Shown here piece by piece: positions 41,029 to 50,137 of a stretch of 64,000 bases of DNA. The notes under the pieces were generated by a model. That model had not been told where the DNA came from. It did not search any database and saw only the letters and a program-made list of their open reading frames with translations. The position numbers and the translations under genes are program-made. Source of the DNA: Schlesneria paludicola DSM 18645 (GTDB taxonomy: Bacteria > Planctomycetota > Planctomycetia > Planctomycetales > Planctomycetaceae); assembly GCF_000255655.1 (NCBI RefSeq), contig NZ_JH636434.1:816661-880660 (forward strand), written 5' to 3'. The first letter of the stretch is position 1. Every line of letters starts with the position of its first letter.

Positions 41029-42729
41029 ATGATGCAAAGCGCCCAACTTGTGAGCGGGCCCCGACTATTGGATGCTCACGAGTTTCAAATTGCACGTGAC
41101 TCTCAGGTCACCCACGGAACCTTGGAAAAGGTGGCGGGGACGCTCGGCTTTGAATCAGAAGAATTGGCCGTTCGTTCTGTCGCGATGACGCTGGGTTTGG
41201 ACTTTGTCGATCTCTCTACGACCGAAGCCGACCTGACCCTGGTTGAGAAATTCCCGGTCAAGCTGATTCACCGCTACGGCGTCTTTCCTCTCAGCCGTAA
41301 AGACGATTCTCTGGTTGTGGTGACCGGCAACCCATTCGACTTGCACGCTCTTGACGCCGTCGGTTCAGCCGTCGGCTGCAGCGTGATTCCTGTGGTGGCC
41401 CTTCCCTGGGAAGTCGCCAAGCTCGTCAAAGCGAATCTCGGCGTTGGCGCCGAAATGATCGATGGTTTGATTGCGCAGACAGAGACCGACGACGACAACG
41501 TCGAGGTTCTCGACGAGTTGGAATGGGATCGTTCCGAAGCATCACAGATGGCGCAGCAGGCGTCGGTGGTGAATCTTGTGAATGAAATCCTGTGCGAAGC
41601 GGTCGATGCTCGAACCAGCGATATCCATATCGAATCACAAGCGACCGGCGTGAAGATCCGCTATCGAATCGATGGTGTGCTGCAGACGCAGCCGATGCCA
41701 CCCGAGATCAACCGCTTCCAAGCCGCAATCATCAGCCGCCTGAAGATCATGGCGAAGATGAATATCGCCGAAAAACGCATCCCACAGGACGGTCGCATCA
41801 AGTTGAAGGTGTCACGTCGCGAAGTCGACATTCGCGTTTCCGTGATTCCCATGCTGCATGGCGAAAGCATCGTCATGCGCGTGCTGGACAAAGACGCCAT
41901 GAAGTTCTCGCTTCGCGGGATCGGCATGGATCAGGATATCTACGATCGCTTCAGTCGAGTGATTCGTCTGCCTCACGGAATCGTGCTGGTGACCGGCCCC
42001 ACGGGCTCGGGAAAAACGACGACGCTTTATAGCTCGCTGGCCGAAATCAAGGACGAAGAAACCAAGATCATCACGACGGAAGACCCGATCGAGTATCAAC
42101 TCGACGGGATTAACCAGATCCAGGTTCATGCCAAGGTGGGGATGACATTTGCCGCCAGCTTGCGAGCCATCCTTCGTCACGACCCCGACGTCGTTCTTGT
42201 CGGGGAAATTCGAGACCAGGAAACGGCCGAGAACGCGATTCAAGCATCACTGACCGGCCACCTCGTATTCAGCACGCTTCACACGAACGATGCAGCCGGT
42301 GCCTTCATGCGACTGGCTGATATGGGCGTCGAACCGTTTCTGGTTGGCAGCACGATCGAAGGTGTGATGGCGCAGCGGCTGGTCCGCACGCTGTGCAAAG
42401 CCTGCTGCGCCCCCCATGAGCCCGCCCCCGAAGAAATTCCTGCGGACTTCCCGATGGAGGAAGTACGGAAGAGCGGCCTGCAACTTTTCAAGAATGTCGG
42501 CTGCCGCAGTTGTCGCGGAACGGGTTACTCGGGCCGCGTCGGCTTGTACGAATTCCTGGAAGCCAACGATGAAATTCGGTCCATGGTGACGGAACGAGCG
42601 TCGTCAACGGCGGTAAAAAAGATTGCGATGAAAAGCGGCATGCGAACGCTGCGACAAGATGGTTGGTTAAAAGTCATGAGAGGTCAGACAACGCTCGCCG
42701 AAGTCCTTCGTGCCACGAAGGCCGATTAA
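41029..42729 (+). CDS. gspE: Type II secretion ATPase GspE
   Basis: Cytoplasmic hexameric ATPase that powers pseudopilus assembly. The 566-residue protein has the N1E domain, Walker A 'TGPTGSGKTTTLYSSLAEI', Asp box 'ITTEDPIEYQL', Walker B 'PDVVLVGEIRDQETAE', His box 'GHLVFSTLHTND', and a tetracysteine zinc site (CKACC ... CRSC). 'ARTSDIHIES' and 'RIDGVL' are also typical. ATG ATG at 41029 gives two possible starts. First gene of a plus-strand operon running to 51018. Confidence 0.96.
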   Translation: MMQSAQLVSGPRLLDAHEFQIARDSQVTHGTLEKVAGTLGFESEELAVRSVAMTLGLDFVDLSTTEADLTLVEKFPVKLIHRYGVFPLSRKDDSLVVVTGNPFDLHALDAVGSAVGCSVIPVVALPWEVAKLVKANLGVGAEMIDGLIAQTETDDDNVEVLDELEWDRSEASQMAQQASVVNLVNEILCEAVDARTSDIHIESQATGVKIRYRIDGVLQTQPMPPEINRFQAAIISRLKIMAKMNIAEKRIPQDGRIKLKVSRREVDIRVSVIPMLHGESIVMRVLDKDAMKFSLRGIGMDQDIYDRFSRVIRLPHGIVLVTGPTGSGKTTTLYSSLAEIKDEETKIITTEDPIEYQLDGINQIQVHAKVGMTFAASLRAILRHDPDVVLVGEIRDQETAENAIQASLTGHLVFSTLHTNDAAGAFMRLADMGVEPFLVGSTIEGVMAQRLVRTLCKACCAPHEPAPEEIPADFPMEEVRKSGLQLFKNVGCRSCRGTGYSGRVGLYEFLEANDEIRSMVTERASSTAVKKIAMKSGMRTLRQDGWLKVMRGQTTLAEVLRATKAD

Positions 42730-42748
42730 TTTTCAGATTGGGTTTCCG

Positions 42749-43957
42749 ATGCCGGAATTTACATACACAGCGCGCAACTCGGCCGGGAAGGACGTTTCCG
42801 GTTCGATGTCTGCCACCAGCAAGCGAGAAGTCTTCTCGCTGCTGGGGGATCGCGGACTGCATCCGGTACGCGTCGACGAAGCCCGGCCGCCCCTGAGACT
42901 TTGGCCGAAATCAAAACGCATTAAGGCCGAACTGCTCGCGAACAACCTGACGCAACTGGCTGACTTGCTGCAGAACGGCGTCTCGTTAATGGCCGCGCTG
43001 GATGTGCTTGTCGAGCAATCGTCGAACGAAGTGGTCACCGAGGTGATGCAGGACGTTCGCAACAAGGTCGCTGAAGGTTTGCCGTTCGATGAAGCGTTGG
43101 CACGTCATCCCGAAGTCTTTGGCGAACTGGCAATCAGCATGGTTCGCGCCGGGTCGGAAGGTGCGTTCCTCGAAGACGCTCTGAAGCGAACGGCCGACTT
43201 CCTGGAAATGCAGGAAGAAATGAAGGGACAAGTCGTCGGCGCGATGGCTTATCCCGCATTCCTGGGCGCGGCCGGTACTGTCGTCACGGTGGTTTTGATT
43301 GTCTTCTTCGTGCCGAAATTCGCCGAGCTGTTTGCACAGCTCGAGAAAGCCGGCGGCTTGCCCGGCCCCACGGTCGCGTTGTTGTGGATCAGCGACTTCC
43401 TGGGGAACTATGGCCTATTTATCGCGGCTGGTCTTGGCGGCTTGGTCTTCTGGCTTCGAAAACGACTGAAGACCGACGCGGCGCGGCTCTTTGTCGATCG
43501 CTATAAAATCAAATTGCCTGCGATTGGCCCCATCTTCTTGTCAACCGCGTTGTCCCGCTTCTGCCGCGTGCTCGGAACCCTGCTACAAAACGGCGTTCCC
43601 TTGCTGCGTGCGCTTGAGATCAGCAGTGGCGCCACGGGGAACCGCGTCCTCGCCGCCGCGATCAGCGGATCAGCACAGAATATTTCATCGGGTCAAACGC
43701 TCTCGCGTCCATTGGAAGAGTGCGGTCTGTTCCCGCGACCCATCATGGCGATGATTGCGATTGCAGAAGAGTCAAACAACCTCGAAAAAGTTTTGATCAA
43801 CATCGCCGACGGCATCGACCGAAAAATCGGACGACAACTGAACATCATGGTTCGGCTGTTGGAGCCCTCGATGCTTTTGATCCTCGGAGCGGTGGTGTTG
43901 TTCGTCCTGACGGCACTGCTGCTGCCGGTGTTTGAGATGAGTTCGACAATGAGTTAG
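42749..43957 (+). CDS. gspF: Type II secretion inner-membrane platform protein GspF
   Basis: Polytopic platform protein, 402 residues. N-terminus 'EFTYTARNSAGKDVSGSMSA' is typical of GspF/PilC; two T2SSF domains follow, each ending in a helical hairpin, with three membrane helices ('VVTVVLIVFFVPKFAELFAQ', the 'GLFIAAGLGGLVFWLRKRL' segment and the C-terminal 'LLILGAVVLFVLTALLLPV'). ATG 42749 is chosen, 19 bp after gspE; an in-frame ATG at 42710 would overlap gspE without family support. Confidence 0.95.
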   Translation: MPEFTYTARNSAGKDVSGSMSATSKREVFSLLGDRGLHPVRVDEARPPLRLWPKSKRIKAELLANNLTQLADLLQNGVSLMAALDVLVEQSSNEVVTEVMQDVRNKVAEGLPFDEALARHPEVFGELAISMVRAGSEGAFLEDALKRTADFLEMQEEMKGQVVGAMAYPAFLGAAGTVVTVVLIVFFVPKFAELFAQLEKAGGLPGPTVALLWISDFLGNYGLFIAAGLGGLVFWLRKRLKTDAARLFVDRYKIKLPAIGPIFLSTALSRFCRVLGTLLQNGVPLLRALEISSGATGNRVLAAAISGSAQNISSGQTLSRPLEECGLFPRPIMAMIAIAEESNNLEKVLINIADGIDRKIGRQLNIMVRLLEPSMLLILGAVVLFVLTALLLPVFEMSSTMS

Positions 43958-44041
43958 CCGGGATTCACCTGGTTTTTGAGCAGCACCTTGTGCTGATCGA
44001 GATAAGTACTCGAGGAAGACATTCAGAAGGAGGATGGAACG

Positions 44042-44515
44042 ATGAAACGACAACGAACGCCACAACCACAACGACGAGGTTTTACCCTCGTCGAAATGCT
44101 GGTCGTGCTAGCCATCCTGGTCTTGCTGATTTCGATGGTCGGCCCGCGAATTCTGGGCAGCAAACAAAAGGCAGACATCAGCGCCGCCAAAACGCAGATG
44201 GGCATGTTGTTCTCGGCCCTTGAAACCTACGTCGTCGATATGGCCGACTATCCGGATTCTGACAAGGGCCTAAACGCGTTGCTGGAAGACCCTTCGGAAG
44301 ACGAAGAGAAAAAATCGAAGTGGGGTGGCCCCTACATCAAGAAATCGCAAATCCCCAAAGATCCGTGGGGCAATGATTACCAGTATGAGTACCCCGGTAC
44401 TCATTCCGACTCCAAGCGAAAAGAACCTGAAATCTGGTCGATGGGTCCCGACGGCCAAGACGGCACTGATGACGACATCACGAGTTGGGAAGACGACAAA
44501 AAAGACGGGGAATGA
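44042..44515 (+). CDS. gspG: Major pseudopilin GspG
   Basis: Main subunit of the T2SS pseudopilus, 157 residues. Prepilin motif RRGFTLVEMLVVLAIL with Phe+1 and Glu+5, then the globular domain with 'SALETYVVDMADYPDSDKGL', 'WGGPYIKKSQIPKDPWGNDY' and a Ca-binding-type acidic loop 'GPDGQDGTDDDITSW'. Strong ribosome binding site AAGGAGG (44027-44033). An acidic insert 'EDPSEDEEKKSK' is slightly longer than usual. Needs a prepilin peptidase, which is not in the window. Confidence 0.97.
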   Translation: MKRQRTPQPQRRGFTLVEMLVVLAILVLLISMVGPRILGSKQKADISAAKTQMGMLFSALETYVVDMADYPDSDKGLNALLEDPSEDEEKKSKWGGPYIKKSQIPKDPWGNDYQYEYPGTHSDSKRKEPEIWSMGPDGQDGTDDDITSWEDDKKDGE

Positions 44516-45144
44516 TCATGACGATGATGAACCAAAAGAAAAGCAATCGCCGCGGTCACTCCATGATGGAGATGATGGTGGTGATGTCGGTCCTCGCGGG
44601 AATGGCCGCTTTGTCGTGGCCCATGTTGCAATCTCCGCTCAGCAAGTTGCGATTGCAATCCGCCGCACAGGAAGTCACTACGGAACTTGCTAAAGCACGC
44701 CTCAAGGCGATGCAGTCAGGCGTGGCCCAAGTGTTCCGCATTCAATTGAACACAGGCAAATTCCAGGTGACCGCCGCGTCGGAAGATGAATCGGATGACG
44801 AGTCCACGTCGGACTCGATCGAAGTTGCAGAAAATTCGTCTGGATCGAATCTCGAACGATCGCCGTTGACGGAGGCTTCGGACACGATACCGGAAAAGCG
44901 AGAACTGCCCTGCGGCATCTGCTTCACGCCTCCCAAGTCGGACGAATCCACGGAAACTCGGAAGAACGACGTTGTTGAAGATCAGCAAGGTTGGACGGAT
45001 CTGGCCGTCTTCTACCCCAACGGTGACACGACGAATGCCGTCGTAGGACTGCGTAGCAATTCGGATATGCACGTCGACGTCAAACTGAATGGTCTGACTG
45101 GCATCGCGAAAATCGGAGAAGCGCACCGCCAGGAATATCGATGA
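44512..45144 (+). CDS. gspH: Minor pseudopilin GspH-like
   Basis: A 210-residue pseudopilin. The prepilin motif reads RRGHSMMEMMVVMSVL: cleavage after Gly, with an unusual His at +1 and Glu at +5. The start ATG 44512 overlaps the gspG stop (ATGA). A Ser/Asp/Glu-rich insert of about 40 residues ('EDESDDESTSDSIEVAE') splits the globular domain; the C-terminal 'VFYPNGDTTNAVVGLRSN' matches GspH. The call rests on motif plus order. Confidence 0.85.
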   Translation: MIMTMMNQKKSNRRGHSMMEMMVVMSVLAGMAALSWPMLQSPLSKLRLQSAAQEVTTELAKARLKAMQSGVAQVFRIQLNTGKFQVTAASEDESDDESTSDSIEVAENSSGSNLERSPLTEASDTIPEKRELPCGICFTPPKSDESTETRKNDVVEDQQGWTDLAVFYPNGDTTNAVVGLRSNSDMHVDVKLNGLTGIAKIGEAHRQEYR

Positions 45145-45650
45145 TGCATGGGTCGAGGCGCGGATTCTCACTGATGGAGGTGATGCTCGCCACGAGCATT
45201 CTCTTGGGGAGTTCCATCGCGCTGATCGAGTTGGCAACGATTGGTCGTAAACACGCGAACTCGGCCTATGACCTGAATACGGCACAGCTTCTGTGCCAAG
45301 CGAAAATGGACGAATTGATCGCGGGAATCGCGTCGTCCAAAGGAACTGAAGAGCAGGAACTGCTCGACAATCCAGGCTGGTTCTATTCTATCGAGAGCCA
45401 GCCTTTGCGCCTAAAAGACCTGACGGAAGTGAAGGTCTCTGTCTTTCAAGAAGCGCGCGAAAATCAAAAGCAGATTCGATTCACACTGGTGCGATGGCTT
45501 CCTACCGAGTCGAAGGATCCGTTCGCAGACGCTCCTCCCGAAACACCGCCGGCTCAATCTCCATCGTCCACCACGTCGCAGCCGGACTCCACCGAACAAC
45601 GGACATCGCTGCCGCGACGTCGATCAATGCCACGCGAGGGCACGCCATGA
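45141..45650 (+). CDS. gspI: Minor pseudopilin GspI-like
   Basis: A 169-residue pseudopilin with motif SRRGFSLMEVMLATSILLGS, then 'LATIGRKHANSAYDLNTAQL' and 'CQAKMDELIAG', which match GspI. The first 4 bp overlap the gspH stop (ATGA). The last 50 residues are Pro/Ser/Thr-rich and not typical, and may be disordered. Sits at the pseudopilus tip complex with GspJ and GspK. Confidence 0.88.
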   Translation: MMHGSRRGFSLMEVMLATSILLGSSIALIELATIGRKHANSAYDLNTAQLLCQAKMDELIAGIASSKGTEEQELLDNPGWFYSIESQPLRLKDLTEVKVSVFQEARENQKQIRFTLVRWLPTESKDPFADAPPETPPAQSPSSTTSQPDSTEQRTSLPRRRSMPREGTP

Positions 45651-46828
45651 TTCCGCTGCAAGTGCGGCGGATCGCGCAGCAGCCGCGACCATCGAGTGGT
45701 TTCACGCTGCTCGAAGTCTTGCTGACATCGCTGCTGGCATCGGTCGTACTGATCGCCTTGTGGAGTCTTTCTGACATCTACATGCGTCTATTCGTTTCTG
45801 GCCGGAACAAGATCGAGGAAACACAACTCGCTCGCAGCCTGACGTCTCAATTCGCCCGTGATGTGTCACAAGTGGTCCAACGCCCCGAAGAACGTCGGCT
45901 GAATCCATCCTTTACCGAGTTCGCCCCGCCTTTCGCGTCGCCCCCAGGTTCGCGGAATGCCCAACCAATGCGCGCGGCCCTTTCCGGTGCGGCCGCTGGA
46001 CGACAAGACCCCGGTTTGCCACCGCCCTCCGCAGGATCTCTTCAAGGCGAATTCATCGAAACGAATTCTGGTCTAGGCGAGACACCACGACAAATCGACG
46101 AATCAATTCCGCGATTTGGTCTGTTCGGGACCAGCGATGCACTCCGATTGATCGTACTCCAGATTGATCCTCGCACAACGCGAGCCCCAACAGAGTTGGC
46201 GGACGTGCTTCCCGACCCCGGCCGGCTGCGAACTCCATTCGCCTCGGAATTAAGAACGATTGAATATTCATTGGGAACATCACGCGAGTCGACGGATCTT
46301 GATCAACGTCATCCGCCGGGATTGATCCGGCGAGAATGGGCATGGGAACATTGGATTGGACTTCGGGCGGCAAGCCAACTTTCCGTGGGGGCGGCTGAAG
46401 CGTCTGCCATGTTACCGAAGGGTGAATCTGGGTGGACGGCCGAGGACACCGTCGCGTTTGAGGACCAGGAGTACTTACACGTCTCGCAAGTGCAAAGTCT
46501 CGAGTTCAAATACTTCGACGGCGAAGATTGGGACGTCGAATGGAATAGTTGGGAGCGAGGAAAGTTGCCTGTCCTCGTCGAAGTCTTGCTCGAATTTGAA
46601 ATCAATTCCAAGCCCAGAAAGTCCGCCGCAGAAGGCGAGTCAACGGAACTGGCGGACGAGACCGGTTCAAGCTCGAATGGAGTCAATCGTGCACCGGGCG
46701 GAACGGTGTATCGACGACTGATTCATTTGCCATTTGCCAACAACGTCAATCTAGAGCCCGAGCTAGATGGTGCCCCCATCGCGCGGATGAGCCCGCCTGT
46801 TTCCAGCAGCAGGACGCGCCAGCCATGA
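45647..46828 (+). CDS. gspJ: Minor pseudopilin GspJ-like
   Basis: A 393-residue pseudopilin, nearly twice the usual 200. Motif SSGFTLLEVLLTSLLASVVL. ATG 45647 overlaps the gspI stop (ATGA); the frame is open upstream but overlaps gspI. Residues 85-140 are an Ala/Pro/Gly-rich insertion; 'LHVSQVQSLEFKYFDGEDW' and 'LPVLVEVLLEFEI' match the GspJ core. Overlaps gspK by 4 bp. Confidence 0.88.
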   Translation: MIPLQVRRIAQQPRPSSGFTLLEVLLTSLLASVVLIALWSLSDIYMRLFVSGRNKIEETQLARSLTSQFARDVSQVVQRPEERRLNPSFTEFAPPFASPPGSRNAQPMRAALSGAAAGRQDPGLPPPSAGSLQGEFIETNSGLGETPRQIDESIPRFGLFGTSDALRLIVLQIDPRTTRAPTELADVLPDPGRLRTPFASELRTIEYSLGTSRESTDLDQRHPPGLIRREWAWEHWIGLRAASQLSVGAAEASAMLPKGESGWTAEDTVAFEDQEYLHVSQVQSLEFKYFDGEDWDVEWNSWERGKLPVLVEVLLEFEINSKPRKSAAEGESTELADETGSSSNGVNRAPGGTVYRRLIHLPFANNVNLEPELDGAPIARMSPPVSSSRTRQP

Positions 46829-48453
46829 ACTCAATCACGCATCAACGATCGCGTCGCAGTCGCGTACGACATTCCCGCCGGGCAATCGTGCTGGTTTTGG
46901 TCATGGTCGTGGTCACGATGGTGAGCCTTGCGGGGTTCAGTTTCGTGGCATCCATGTCAAACGAAAACAAAGCGGTCCATCTACGCGGTGAGCAACTTCG
47001 GATGGAGAACGCGATCGCCTCGGCGGAGGAGTTTTTGAAGATCTATGTGCAACGATCAAAGCCCGATGCCGATTCGACGCCAGGATCATCACCGTTTGCA
47101 CAGTTGACGGGACCAGGCGGAGACAACGAGTCTCTCATGCGAGGCGTGGTTGTTGACGAAGATGGGCCAAAAAGCCGAATTCGATTTACTGCGATCGCAC
47201 CGCGGTACGATGAGACCGGCGCAGCGACGTTGCAATATGGTCTTGAGCGTGAATCAAATCGCCTGGACCTTCGTTCCGTAGCCGACTGGGAAAATCGCCG
47301 TCCCGGCAGTGGGAAAATGGCGCTGCTTGGCCTGCCTGGCATGACAGAATCGATTGCGGATGCCCTGCTCGACTGGATGGATTCCGACAGTGCTCCCCGT
47401 CAGTCGGGAGCCGAGATGGATTTCTACGCGTCACTCAATCCTCCTTATTCGCCGCGCAATGGCATTCCCGAATCCCTGGAAGAATTGCTACTCATCAAGG
47501 GGATTACTCGGGAATTGTTGTTCGGACGCGACGCGGACCAGAATCACCGTCTCGATTACGAGGAGCAATCGTCATCCACCGGAACGGCCCGTGATACAAA
47601 CGGCGAGCGCCAGTGGCCGTGGATCGAACTTCTGACGATCTACAGCAACGAGCAAAACCGGACACGCGACGGCAAGCCGCGAATCAATCTTAATCACCCT
47701 GACATTCGTGAATTGCATCGGCTGTTGTCGGAATCGTTCGCACCAAGCTTCGCCGCATACGTCGTCCTCTTTCGACAGAATGGTCCAGCGTTGAATACGC
47801 GGCCGGGCGTGGCTGTCGGCACGGCGCCACTTGATTTCACAAAATCTGCTCGATACCGCATTTCGTCTGCGCTCGATCTGCTGCAATCGCGCGTTCAGAT
47901 AGGGGCCATTCCGGGACAAGGAACAATCGTCGAGTGCCCACTGACGATCAATCCTGAAGGGTCACACGAGCTCTTAATGCAAATGTATGACGACCTGACC
48001 GTATCGCCTTTGCCTTTCCTGAAAGGGCGGGTCAACATCAATACGGCACCCGCCGAAGTCCTGCGATCGCTTCCGGGGCTCGACAAGGCTTTGGCAGAAC
48101 AGATTGTCGCCGCACGCAGCGGAACGGGGAATACTGAAAAAAGTCATGACGACCACCCTTATTGGATCTATAGTGAGGGTTTGGTCGACATCAGTCGGCT
48201 TAAGGAACTCTCCCCCTTCTTGACCGTCGGGGGCGATACACATCGCACTCAAATTGTCGCGTTTTCTGAAAGGTCGAGACTCTCGCAGCGAGTGGAACTG
48301 GTGCTGGATGCCAGCGAGAAACCAACGCGACGTGTGATGTGGAAAGATCTGCAGGTTTTGGGTCGGGGCTTTCCGTGGGACGCGATTGATACCCCTGGTG
48401 GAATTTCTGCCTCACAGTTCGGAGCGGGCAATGCAGCGTCTGTTGGCTATTGA
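46825..48453 (+). CDS. gspK: Minor pseudopilin GspK
   Basis: Largest pseudopilin, capping the tip. The 542-residue protein has an N-terminal basic segment and helix 'RRAIVLVLVMVVVTMVSL', without Glu+5, as usual in GspK. 'LLGLPGMTESIADALLDWMD' and 'GRVNINTAPAEVLRSLPGLD' are the helix-hairpin-helix/SAM-like repeats of the family. 'DADQNHRLDYEE' resembles an EF-hand loop. Longer than E. coli GspK (about 330). The end overlaps the next gene by 23 bp. Confidence 0.92.
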   Translation: MNSITHQRSRRSRVRHSRRAIVLVLVMVVVTMVSLAGFSFVASMSNENKAVHLRGEQLRMENAIASAEEFLKIYVQRSKPDADSTPGSSPFAQLTGPGGDNESLMRGVVVDEDGPKSRIRFTAIAPRYDETGAATLQYGLERESNRLDLRSVADWENRRPGSGKMALLGLPGMTESIADALLDWMDSDSAPRQSGAEMDFYASLNPPYSPRNGIPESLEELLLIKGITRELLFGRDADQNHRLDYEEQSSSTGTARDTNGERQWPWIELLTIYSNEQNRTRDGKPRINLNHPDIRELHRLLSESFAPSFAAYVVLFRQNGPALNTRPGVAVGTAPLDFTKSARYRISSALDLLQSRVQIGAIPGQGTIVECPLTINPEGSHELLMQMYDDLTVSPLPFLKGRVNINTAPAEVLRSLPGLDKALAEQIVAARSGTGNTEKSHDDHPYWIYSEGLVDISRLKELSPFLTVGGDTHRTQIVAFSERSRLSQRVELVLDASEKPTRRVMWKDLQVLGRGFPWDAIDTPGGISASQFGAGNAASVGY

Positions 48454-50137
48454 TTGCGACGCGAGAGAGTTGGGTTACGTTCTTGCCACAGCTTCGGGCG
48501 AACGGATCACTCTCGAAAGCGCTGGTACGGTCCTGCTCGGCAGCGGCCCCGACGATCGTGCGCTAACACCGGACGAAATTGGGAAAAAGCTGCAATCTGC
48601 TTTGGCCAAGCAAAAGCGAACGGGAGTCAAAGTCCTGGCATCGGTGGACCGGAATTCCATCGAGCTGTTTGAGATTGTCGTCCCCCCGGCATCCGACCCG
48701 GAACTTCCAGAACTGGTCCTGAATCGATTGTCGATGGAGTCTGCCACAATCGCGGACGAGGCGATCGTCGATTTCATCGCTCAGTCGGGCGGCGAAACCG
48801 AATCGCGCCGAGTGACGGCAGCCGCCCTTGCCAAAACCGAACTGGAACGTGTGACGGCCACATGCTCGTCTGCGGGTTTGACGGCAGATCGATTGCTCGT
48901 TCGTCCCTACGAAACGGCCGCACTGTTCCTCAGACAACGGTCCGTCACTGGCGGAAACTTTTTGCTGGTGAATGTGATCGGTGATGAAGTCGATCTGATC
49001 GTCGTCGATTCGGTGCGGATCCTGTTTTTCCGAACGGTCCGTCTACCGGCGCGGATGGGCGATGAAACGGCCGAGCAACGTCTATTGGACGAGATTCGGC
49101 GAACCCTGCTTGTCGCACCGCAAAGTCCTGAAATCGGACATGTGATCGAAGCCGTTTACTGGTTCGGATCGGGAGCCGAGCATGAGCGTCTGGTTGCCCA
49201 AATCTCGAAAGAGATTTCAACCAAGGTTGAATTGCTCGATCCATACTCAGGATTCAGTTTCGGAAAACATTGGGAGGGACAGCTATCGGGACGTCTCGTT
49301 CCGCTGCTGGGGATGCTCGTCGCCGAAACTCGCGGTGCTCAGCATGCTGTCGATTTCCTGCATCCACGCAAAGCGCCGAAGCCACCTAACCGCATTCGAC
49401 AATTGGCCATTGCCGCCAGCCTGATCGCCGTGATCGGCGGTGCGGGCGGGTACTATGTCTGGGAAGGGCAGGCAAAAGCCGATGCCGAAATCAAAAAGCT
49501 CAGCGAAAGCCTGACAAGCCTCGACGCACTCGTAAAAAAGACTGCCGAGAAGAAGAAGGTGGCCGACGCCATCGAAGAATGGAACTCGAATTCCGTCGTG
49601 TGGCTGGATGAACTTCGTGACCTTTCAGCAAAATTTCCTCCAGGGCAGGATCTGGTCATTCAACGCCTGGCGATGACACCCAGCCGCGGCGGAAAAGCGA
49701 ACGTCTCATTCCAGGGACTGGCGCGCGAGCCGAAGGTCGTGACACGAATGGAAGCGTCGCTTCGTGACAGTCGTCATGAAGTTCAGACACCACGCGTCGA
49801 AGAACGCGTTCAAGACAAGACCTACTCGTGGAGCTTCGAGACGGGAGTCAGCCTGACCCCAGCAAAAGTGAAAATCGAAGTCCCCCCCGATGAACCGCCT
49901 GCAAAGCAGGACACTTCGTCGAAGAAGGACAGCGAATCCGCAGACGCCACCAAGTCCACACCTGCCGCAAAGAGACGTGGAACCTCCAAGAACCGCACCG
50001 ACGCCAAGAAAAAAACGACCGCCAAACAAGGCGCGGACAAGCCTGCTGCGACGGAATCGACCAGCGACGAAGCCAAGTCTGATGAAGCAAAAACCACTGA
50101 ATCCCCTGCCGCCGCTCCACAGGAGCCGACACCGTGA
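48431..50137 (+). CDS. PilM/PilN-like assembly protein in the GspL position
   Basis: A 568-residue protein. Residues 1-300 have the actin-like (PilM/GspL-cyto) pattern: 'LLAIDCDARELGYVLATASG', 'FLLVNVIGDEVDLIVVDS', 'AVYWFGSGAEHERL'. A membrane helix lies at about 323-345 ('AIAASLIAVIGGAGGYYVW'), then a coiled coil and a PilN/GspL-like periplasmic ferredoxin-like domain ('DLVIQRLAMTPSRGGKANVS'). The last 100 residues are Lys/Ala/Pro-rich. Start ATG 48431 has GGAG 6 bases upstream. It links GspE to the membrane platform. I give no symbol because GspL or a PilM-PilN fusion both fit. Confidence 0.85.
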   Translation: MQRLLAIDCDARELGYVLATASGERITLESAGTVLLGSGPDDRALTPDEIGKKLQSALAKQKRTGVKVLASVDRNSIELFEIVVPPASDPELPELVLNRLSMESATIADEAIVDFIAQSGGETESRRVTAAALAKTELERVTATCSSAGLTADRLLVRPYETAALFLRQRSVTGGNFLLVNVIGDEVDLIVVDSVRILFFRTVRLPARMGDETAEQRLLDEIRRTLLVAPQSPEIGHVIEAVYWFGSGAEHERLVAQISKEISTKVELLDPYSGFSFGKHWEGQLSGRLVPLLGMLVAETRGAQHAVDFLHPRKAPKPPNRIRQLAIAASLIAVIGGAGGYYVWEGQAKADAEIKKLSESLTSLDALVKKTAEKKKVADAIEEWNSNSVVWLDELRDLSAKFPPGQDLVIQRLAMTPSRGGKANVSFQGLAREPKVVTRMEASLRDSRHEVQTPRVEERVQDKTYSWSFETGVSLTPAKVKIEVPPDEPPAKQDTSSKKDSESADATKSTPAAKRRGTSKNRTDAKKKTTAKQGADKPAATESTSDEAKSDEAKTTESPAAAPQEPTP